Shown: positions 55,885 through 64,000 of the stretch, piece by piece
How the letters are laid out: every line of letters begins with the position of its first letter
Numbering within the stretch: position 1 is the stretch's first letter
NCBI RefSeq assembly: GCF_019175385.1
Contig: NC_083337.1
Coordinates: 44,368,938-44,432,937, forward strand
Source of the DNA: Lycium barbarum
Lineage: Eukaryota; Streptophyta; Magnoliopsida; Solanales; Solanaceae
Length of the DNA stretch: 64,000 nt
Direction: 5' to 3'
Made by a program: the position numbers and the translations under genes
The notes under the pieces: model-generated
Told to the model about the DNA's origin: nothing
Databases searched by the model: none
Seen by the model: only the letters and a program-made list of their open reading frames with translations

Positions 55885-58550
55885 TGTCACGACCCATTTT
55901 AGGATCGCGCGGGTACCTACTATTACGACCTCTGTAGGCAAACCCATAACCCAAAATAAATTCATTTGCAAGCAATGAACAAGGTAAGTTAGTCTCCAAA
56001 TTATAACATAATAAAAATGGGGAAATAAAACCAATATTTATAGACAAAATAGCGGAATTGTTTACAACCATTTAAGAAATATGACTCTCTTTCCCACGAC
56101 CTGGTCTAGACTAGTACAAGAGCGACTAAGACCGAAGACTGAATACAATAATGAATACAAAGACTCAACCTCCATCTATGAATGAGAATGATGGAGGCCT
56201 TCAAGATAGGCATCGAGCATCTTCTGGAAAACTCCAATCAGTCAATATCGTGAAAAACTCTACATCCCTTTTGGGGATGTAGCTAGAATAGTATCAGTAC
56301 AACACTAGTACACTAGTAAGCATCATAGGCCGACAATGATTAGAATAACATAACGTTAATAGAATCTACAAATAAGCATGGTAGGAAAAATTAAGTCAAC
56401 AATACATAACACCTACCGCTCGTCTTAATAAATATAAGGCTCTTATTCCCATTAACTCATCCTTAGAGATTCATTTACTTAACTACATTACCACTCACCT
56501 TGAAGTTCATATAACATATATTAGGTCGCAATGCTCAAGTATCATTAGTAAGATTCACACTTGTTTTAAGGAGAGTTCTCTCGACGTTCTAGTGTTTATT
56601 ACTCACCCAACCTAGCAATTCATACAAATTCATATTAAGGTCACCCAGCACCACACTTCCTAATCCAAGATCACAGCCTATAGTTATAGCAACTAATCCT
56701 AACTATGGCCAATCTAAATTAGTACATCACAATTATATCACAACAAGTCATCACTTATGTTATAGCATCTAAACCCAACTGTGTCAATTCTCTGTATAAT
56801 AATTCCGAACAAGTATATCACAATAGAATCACAAAATATCACTGGAATCAAGGCACAATGCAATGCAATAATGTATGTATGATGAATGTAATGCATATGC
56901 ACCGTACACATGCACTCCGACGATGGAACATCACATCCCGACATAACAACCCATGGGGGATCCGCGAAGACCATGTACCACTCTCATGATCCCGGCAAAG
57001 ACCTGGGGCATTGGAAACTCAATCATTTCCGGTAAGAAACCTCAGGAAACGTACCCTCAACCCGCGCTAATAAATGACCTCAGATCACGGACTTTCATCT
57101 TTCTTTTACGTTATCCGACAGAAACCTCAGAGGCTACACTTCCTCACTTCCATCATCAATACCAAACCATGCAGTATCAATGAATCATGGAAATGAGTAT
57201 GAATATGATGCAATGTAATATCAATTCAATCCAAACAATACCACCTTGGGCACACAAGTAGTATCAATAATAAAGCTACCCAATAAGCCACAATGAAATC
57301 ACAAACTCATCCCAATACAAATCAAGTAAGGTACCGCAATATCATAGTCATGATATAACATTAATCACAATTTCCCAATGTCTCAACGTGGCCACAAGAC
57401 AGTAAGTAAAAATAACAAGATAAGTAAATCAACACGACGGGGTGGCTAGCCCCCAAATCATACAACAAGGCCCAACCTAAGACAATATCCAACCTAACTT
57501 CGCACCCGAAGGTTTACATGCTTTCTCCATTTCATCTACACTCATGTATGAATGTCTAACCAGAGTCTACCAAGACAAGGAAGTCGTAACCTACCTCGAG
57601 GCCACACAGGTGCACGAACATCCACTTGATTTCCATCTTCTATCTTTGTAGGGAAATTTGTAGATCCGAGAGGTCTAGGAACGACAGATACATTCAAGTA
57701 AGCAACAATTTAGGAAATTGGGCTCATAAGAATAATACCATCATTTCTCACATAAGCATTCTAGATTATTGATTTATTGCTATTTCACCTCTTTTATGGG
57801 AATCAAGGTTTTACCTAAGTCAAACTTACCTCACTAATTCACATACACAATTAATAGCATCTAACAAGTTAACCCATTTGAGAGATAGAAAGGAATTAGG
57901 CTTAGAACTAGCTATAAATCTAATTCTTGCAATAAGTAAACCATCCTAGAGTTACTAATTATTCTAGGTTAAAATTCCCACTCCTACCCAAAGGTTTCAC
58001 AAGATTTGAGAAAGAACCCACATTTAATGCTTTACCATAATCATAAATGGTGTGAAAAGAAAGAGAGGATTAAAGGAAGATGAAATGAAGCATTTAAACA
58101 GGTTACCTTTCCAACATTTAAGTCTCAAGAAGCTGAATTTAACCCTCTGTGGCGGCTGGACTTTAGGGTTGGAGAAAATGCAGTCAAAATCCTGAAATGA
58201 GCTTTTAAATAGGGGTATAACTGCTCGTCAACCGCTCTTGCGGTCTGGAATCCGCTAAGGCGGCACCGCTTCAGTGGTAACAACACCGCTGGGGAGGTCT
58301 TTTAGAAATTACACGACTCTGCTTAGGCGGAGCACACTACCGCTGCCACGAAAGTGCTTGGGCGGCAATGCTGACTATATCACGACCTAATCAGTCCCAG
58401 TGGCCCAAATCTAGTATTTTACAGACAATTCACACGACTGGTCCGATCAAGTTAGCAATTTTTAACAGCGTAACGATCCGAAGGTGGCTTAAAGGGGTCG
58501 AGGCTGTGAATTTCCGGGAAATCACAGTAACGACGAGACGGGTCATTACA
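55885..58550 (-). repeat. LTR G, minus strand (probable solo LTR or condensed LTR)
   Basis: It begins TGTCACGACCC and ends GGGTCATTACA, the complement of TGTAATGACCC, the element 4 LTR start. Much of it is the reverse of the element 4 LTR type (for example 56870-57180 and 57430-57540). It has a palindrome CCGC-n4-GCGG (58232-58243), a splice-donor-like AAG|GTAACC near 58112 and the module (56260-56315) with perfect CTACATCCC/GGGATGTAG stem. A 173-bp LTR-like unit, TATCACGACC..GTCATTACA, at 58378-58550 stands where about 490 bases would be expected. The flanks CACGG and AATAG do not match, so the insertion history is unclear. Confidence 0.65.
56260..56315 (-). other. Conserved two-hairpin LTR module (LTR G)
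   Basis: The stem is CTACATCCC/GGGATGTAG here, with GTAC-n7-GTAC beside it. The stem sequence differs entirely from those of element 3 and H but stays paired. Confidence 0.6.
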
Positions 58551-58602
58551 AATAGCTGGACTGCCATGGTGATCATCGTGACCGTCACGGCGGATCGACA
58601 GG
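58551..58602 (+). repeat. Short piece between LTRs G and H
   Basis: TGCCATGGTGATCATCGTGACCGTCACGGCGG resembles the CCATGGC palindrome zone of LTR3, so it may be LTR3 sequence displaced by G. No other feature seen. Confidence 0.4.
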
Positions 58603-60748
58603 TGTCATGACTCATTTTCACTAAGGCGTGCGGGCACCTACCTTTCCCATCTCTGTAGGCGAACCCTTATCCCAACAATCCTAAAACATAAATAAAGCGG
58701 AAGAAAACATTATAACATAATTCTCACGATAATGGTATAAAGAAATGCAAAAATAATGAGAATCCAACCTCAGTATCTGGTCTAGTCATGCAAGAGCTTT
58801 ACCAATACTACTAGTCTGAATAATACATAAGATCTCAAATGGTGTCTCAAAATAGAAATAAGACATAAATAGTAAGAAGAGTCTTCGAGCAGTGAACGTC
58901 CTCATGCTCACCCTGAATAGACTCGGCATCAACCTATATAATTAGTCACGAGGGGTAGAAGTAGATCCAACCTGGTACTTTGCATTCATAAAAGAATGCA
59001 TGAAGTGTATGTCAGTACAAACAAGTACTGGTTGGAATCATAAGCCGACTAAGACTAGCTAATATATATAAAGTCAATAAAGCAAGAGAATAGGTAAGAA
59101 ATAGAGTACAAGTCACTAATATCCAAGTATCAATGAAGAAAGTCCTAGCCTAGGTTATAGCACCTAAACCCAATTGTGGCAAGTTTCAAGAGTACAATCC
59201 GAGAACACCTCATAACCATACCATAAAGTCCCAAATATGCCAACACAAGTATCCAATCACAATCCATGAAACAAATAACAAAGAGATACAATTCGATTTC
59301 ATAATGTATGAAGTATGAATGCAATGCATATGCTGGTACACATGTACTTCAATGATGGAACATCACATCATCGGCAACACAACCCATGGGGGACCCGCGA
59401 AATCCATGCACCAACCACTCCGCACACAGCCCAGAGATGACTCAATATCCAATATGTCTCAGAGGAATACCGGTCAATCCGCAGACATCCTAGAGATGAC
59501 TCGTATTAATATGTCTCAAGCATCTGCATTTCCTTCTCAATTCCCATCATCAGTAACACATCAAGGCAATATCAATATATCATGGAAATGAGCATGAATA
59601 CAATACAAATATAATATCAGTAAACTAAGTCAATCCCAAACAGTGCCACAAATAGGCACACAAGTAATATCATCAATAAGGCTACACAATAATCCACAAC
59701 AGATTCTCTATCCTCATCTCGATAACAACAAAGTAGGGTACCACAATATCATAATCAGGATATATAAATAATCACCAATATCCATTGTCTCAACGTGGCG
59801 ACGAGCCAACAAGCACGTAGAACGGATAAGGCAACAAAGCAACGGGGTGGCTAGCCCCCAAATCACACAACAGGGCCCAACATATAGCAATATCCATCCC
59901 AAGTTCATACCCGAAGGCTTACATGCATTTTCCAGCAATATCATCTAAACATACGCTTCGCTAATGAAAGTCTAGTCATATCTGGATTAGGAAATTAGAA
60001 TCAAGAAGAATCATTATTCAAACCTTACTTCTATTCAAGACCCAAATCCCAACCAATGGAATGGGGTTTATGAACTAGAAATAGAAAATTAGGGATCTAT
60101 AAGTCTCAACATGAAATTAATACTCTAGTTGATTAATTCGCATCAATTATTAGCTAGAAGAACTCATGAATTACTCAAATTACGATTCTAGGCAAAATCC
60201 CCAATTTTAGGTATAATTCCTAACTCCCAATTCCATAATTTAGCGATTAATTAGGAAGGAATCATGCAATAATAGTTTATAATCATCAATTCCATGCTTA
60301 ATGAACTAACCCAATCAATAATTCAAGGTTTTATAGCCCAGAACAAAGAACCCATAAAACCCTCTTTTAAACCTCAAGTTTTTAATGAAACTAGCATGAT
60401 TTAGAGATTTCTTATGATGATGGAAGGACTTACCAAAATGATTTCCCCCCAAGAAATGCATTGAAATGCTCCCAATGGCTCTATTTTCGGAGTGGTATTG
60501 AATGAAAGACTTAGAGTTTTTTCTAGATTTTGTCCCATTAGGATCAATTGCATTGAATACAAATTTTACAAATTACGTTAGATTTTAACACAAATTTAAT
60601 GAACTCAACCGCCCATCAACCGCTTCTGCGCTCACTCAAATGCTTTAGCAGTTCCATGATCGATTCCCTGGTCTATGCTTATATGCATAAGGTCGTTATA
60701 GTGACGGGGTCACCGCTATAGCGATACCGCTGCCGCGGCCTTGGTGCC
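58603..60748 (-). repeat. 3' LTR of element 5 (H), left part
   Basis: Minus-strand LTR ending at TGTCATGAC (58603). Module at 58981-59030: TGCATTC-n6-GAATGCA and CAGTAC-n6-GTACTG, both perfect. Splice-donor-like TTG|GTAAGT (complement of about 60428-60436). The U3 zone (60620-60748) has CCGCTATAGCG and CTTAT-n4-ATAAG palindromes. It is split at GTGCC (60744-60748) by S4. No gene is present. Confidence 0.82.
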
Positions 60749-60908
60749 TGTCACGACCCAACCGCTGAGTCGTGACGAGTGGCTGACCAAGAACCCCTGT
60801 ACCTGCCTGTACATTCTTGGCTAAGTGGGTGGCCCATAAGACTTATGGTTGAGCTATGCTGACTCATATAATAACGAAATCAACAACTATCAGTCGTCTG
60901 AGCATGTA

Positions 60909-60953
<45 letters not shown>

Positions 60954-63030
60954 TGGAAATAACAGTGCAGGTCTACAAGGCCGCTACATATGCTGTACCA
61001 CAAAAGGATGAGAGCCGACATGGCTATATCTCGTCTACTACACACATCTGTCTACAGACCTCTACTGGAGTACCAAACTGTAGAAATGGCGGGACCGGGC
61101 CTCGCCGTACCCGTATACATATACATTAGAACATAACGTACCAAAATAGAAAGCAGCTCCGGATTGAGTGGAGCGCACCACCAACAACTGAGAAGAGGCT
61201 CTACTGGGCTGGATCGCCCCTCTATCTATCTGTACCTACGGGCATGAACGCAGCCCCCCGAACAATAGGGGAGTCAGTACGGATAATGTACCGAGTATGT
61301 AAGGCATAAAAGTAATATATACAAAGGAGTCATGCAGAAAATCTGTAAATCATAAGCTATATTGACTGACTGAGTGCATCTGTATGTGTGACTATCTTAA
61401 CATATCCATATGAATGCATGTGTATATATTTCTGGCTACCTGAACATGTCTGACTATCTCTATTTACTTAAAATGCCTCTAAGGGTGTATGATATGCATA
61501 GGTCATAGAGTCGAGGAACGTTTGGCTCGATCCCTATCCCATATAGACCCCTTCGGGCATCATAATCATCATATAGGCCCCTTCGGGCATCATAATCATT
61601 ATCATTGTGCACCAGCTGATCAGGTGGTAATGCGTATATAACGCCTCGCCCTATCTCCATACCCCACATATATATAATATACACATATATAACGCCTTCT
61701 GGTCACGGGTCAATATGCATATCTGTAAATGAATGCAATGCATAAACATAAACTAACATTATCATGATACAAAGTTTAGGACCCATGAACAGAAGGAATA
61801 ATCATAATAGAGGGGTACAGAATCATCAAGAACTGAGATACTCCTAATACTTCTAAGAGTAGAGTAATATAGAGACTCGAGTATTCCACGTCTGCTGATA
61901 TCATGGGATCATGCCAAAAAGAAAGAAAGGGAAAGTCTTAACATACCTTTCCGGTCGCCTTAACTCTAACTATTGCACGCTTGTCTTCCAAGCTCGTCAA
62001 TCTATATTTAAGAAAATTAATACTACTGTTAGGACCATTATCATACGCTTACCTTAAGCCCTTAAATTAATCCCTTTTAAATTCTGCCAAAATTCGGGCA
62101 GCATCTCCCCTGTTTATATGCCTAGCCTGAAAGTACAATTCAGTAACCAACAACAACAACAAGAAGACCAACATCAACCATGTTATTCTCAATGCCAAAT
62201 ACTCCATAAAACCTCCCATATAATATTTATCTACATCTCCACCAATGGAATTATTATACAGCTATTTAACGGTTATATCTTCGTAAATAAACCAAAATTA
62301 AGATTAACAATAGGAGATTCATACCTTACTCCTGATAATATCGCTATATCTTCACGTTTTTCACCTTAAACTTGAACCACATGCGTTGCTATACGATTCT
62401 ATACTCACAACTATACGTTGTCTGGACCGTAATTCAGGAATTATAGCTGATTTAGGCTTGAAATTTGGGTTTGGGAGTTGGGGAACTTTCTAGAGGATTT
62501 TGGAGTAGTTTGGAAGAGGTTTGGCTGAAAAAAGAGAGGCCAAGCCCCTTTTATATCGGTTCAAATTGGGGTCGGGTCACTGTAGCAGTACTGTATCAGG
62601 TCGGTTACTGTAGTAGTTAGTGTAGCACGCGTTTCTGTTCTGTCAGCCGAACTTGTAACATTCATAATTCTCTAATCCGATGTCCTATGGACGAGCTGTT
62701 TGTTGCGTTGGAAACTAGATTCGACGAACTTCATTTAGGCTTTTGAAACACCTTGAAACGCTTCATATGCTAAGAGATATTCTGCCCTCAATTTGGACAA
62801 AAATTTTCACACAAAACTTTACCCATCCTTTCCCCAAAATCGTACTACTCCATTTCTTCCGCTCCTTTCCTTATAAAACCTTCTGGTATAACATATATAC
62901 ATCCTTTACTCCTTAAATATACTTAATAATGCTTGCTCCTTATATTCCAAAGTGGTTTTACTTAACCATAACTCAACGTACTTCTGTTTCAAATTTGATA
63001 AGTGCTTCTTCAAATATACGGGGTGTAACA
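60749..63030 (-). mobile_element. Solo LTR S4 (2282 bp), minus strand
   Basis: TGTCACGACC..GTGTAACA ends with a perfect GTGCC duplication (60744-60748, 63031-63035). On the minus strand: direct repeats containing CTACAGT and a CAGTACTG palindrome (62586-62593) upstream of the TATA box GATATAAAAGGG (complement of 62548-62559), splice-donor-like AAG|GTATGA (complement of about 62330-62338), GGCCCCTTCGGGCATCATAAT tandem pair (61545-61600) and the module (61295-61234, end GTAG|GT). A (TA)n(CA)n run is at 60911-60952. No gene is present. Confidence 0.95.
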
Positions 63031-63521
63031 GTGCCGCTATAGCGGGACACCACACACTAGAAACTTCTCAAGTTTCTTCAACTCAACTCGAAATTTCAAC
63101 TATCACCCGAGATCATCTACTCGCAAATCATATATGCAAACATACATAAAAACACACTATGAACGCGCTCATGGCCTTGGAAATCCTAACAAAGGCATCG
63201 TAGACTAAGTCAACCCCCGATACCTTGAAATTAACTTTCCAACTAGAGTCCCAAAATGCACCCGAGTGCATTGGGAACTGAACCGAATATACACACAAAT
63301 TCTAAAAGACCATTCGAACCTCTCGAAATCGATAAATTTTCGAAAAAGGTCCGTTTACCCAAAAGTCAACTTTGAGCCAACTCTTTTTCGTTTTAAGCCC
63401 AAATTTCCCACAAAATCACCCTAATCTTATCCAAAGACCTCTAGAAGCGGGTCAATGGTCCCCTCGGGTAAAATGTGAGCTAACAAAGCTCCGAAAAGGG
63501 TCAAAGCTTCAAAAACGAAAT
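63031..63521 (-). repeat. 3' LTR of element 5 (H), right part
   Basis: It resumes in the U3 zone with the perfect palindrome CCGCTATAGCGG (63034-63045). It shows the reverse of the GACTTTTGGGTAAACGGACC block shared with element 4. The exact LTR start is unclear: instead of CATTACA the sequence reads AATAACTGAGGATACC, and AATAACTGAGGATA recurs at about 63601-63614. Confidence 0.75.
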
Positions 63522-63546
63522 AACTGAGGATACCAATTAAACAATC

Positions 63547-63560
63547 GCTCGTCCTCGAGC
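63547..63560 (-). other. Pre-LTR hairpin, AGGA loop (element 5)
   Basis: GCTCG-AGGA-CGAGC on the minus strand, the same as in element 4, followed by ATTGTTTAATTGGTATC and no purine tract. Confidence 0.68.
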
Positions 63561-63566
63561 AATAAG

Positions 63567-64000
63567 TGAAAAAGAGTGGGAAAGTACCTGAATCGGCAAA
63601 TAACTGAGGATATCAGCTATGCATGTCAGACTCAGTCTCCCAAGTAGCCTCCTCAGCAGGATGATGCTTCCATTGCACCTTCACATAAGCTATCTCCTTT
63701 GACCTCAACTTGCAATCCTGCGTATCCAAATTTGCAATAGGCTCCTCCTCATAAGTCAGATTCTCATCATGTAATACCGAGTCCCAACAAACAATATAAG
63801 TACCATTGACATGATACTTTTTCAGCATACACACATAGAAAACTGGATGAATGCCTACCAAGCCTGGTGGCAAGGCCAACTCATAAGCAACATCGGCCAC
63901 ACGATCAAGGATCTCAACTGACCCAATATACCTCAGACTCAACTTACCTCTATTCCCAAATCTCATAACACCTTTCATGGGTGAAATCTTCAACAGAACC
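63567..64000 (-). pseudogene. pol: pol C-terminus of element 5: integrase end and chromodomain (partial)
   Basis: It is open from the window edge to a TGA just after SDMHS (about 63610), which replaces a sense codon in the related element 4 (SDMCSKYPQLF). Visible are the integrase C-terminal MKGVMRF..GKLSLRYIGS segment, HPVFYVCMLKK and a chromodomain-like LRSKEIAYVKVQWKHHPAEEATWE. The chromodomain of such elements is thought to direct insertion to heterochromatin. The rest of pol lies beyond the window. It is the best-preserved relative of element 4 here. Confidence 0.88.

Overview
This window reads as heterochromatic, repeat-packed nuclear DNA from a plant. Solanaceae is my best guess, from the look of the LTRs, the initiator-tRNA-Met primer sites and the Tekay/Del-like chromovirus proteins; that is inference, not shown. 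I found no host gene, tRNA, rRNA or CRISPR array. Almost every base belongs to Ty3/gypsy LTR retrotransposons nested in, or joined to, one another. No coding region is intact.

Layout, left to right. (1) 34-9032: element 1, plus strand, with a 5'-truncated LTR, decayed gag-pol and a full 3' LTR. (2) 9033-9440: tail and LTR start of another plus-strand element (X). (3) 9441-9715 and 19316-20014: a minus-strand LTR (N), split by element 2 (9716-19315, minus, two LTRs, decayed gag-pol). (4) 20015-31851: element 3, plus strand. It has two LTRs, a PBS and a PPT but a 4.3-kb purine-rich interior without gag or pol; its 5' LTR is split by solo LTR S1 (20277-23207). (5) 31852-33400: LTR fragment D. 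(6) 33401-37594: element E, minus, decayed gag-pol and part of a 5' LTR. (7) 37602-38053: AT-rich LTR-start fragment F. (8) 38054-53934: element 4, plus, decayed gag-pol; its 5' LTR is split by solo LTR S2 (38127-40663) and its second LTR by solo LTR S3 (49774-52809). A second copy of its leader follows (53935-54097). (9) 54098-58602: composite of LTR pieces, including minus LTR G. (10) 58603-64000: 3' LTR (H) and the end of pol of a minus-strand element 5 that leaves the window; its LTR is split by solo LTR S4 (60749-63030).

All four solo LTRs have perfect 5-bp target duplications (TCTTA, ATTTT, TTGGT, GTGCC), and all lie inside other LTRs. The most interesting signals are shared by LTRs that otherwise look unalike: a roughly 60-nt two-hairpin module ending in CAG|GT (15 copies), paired with an upstream AAG|GTAAGT-type site, suggesting an intron inside the LTR; family-specific palindromes just upstream of the TATA box; and a hairpin with a constant AGGA loop and changing stem just before the 3' LTR. 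All are read by eye and need alignment and RNA data.
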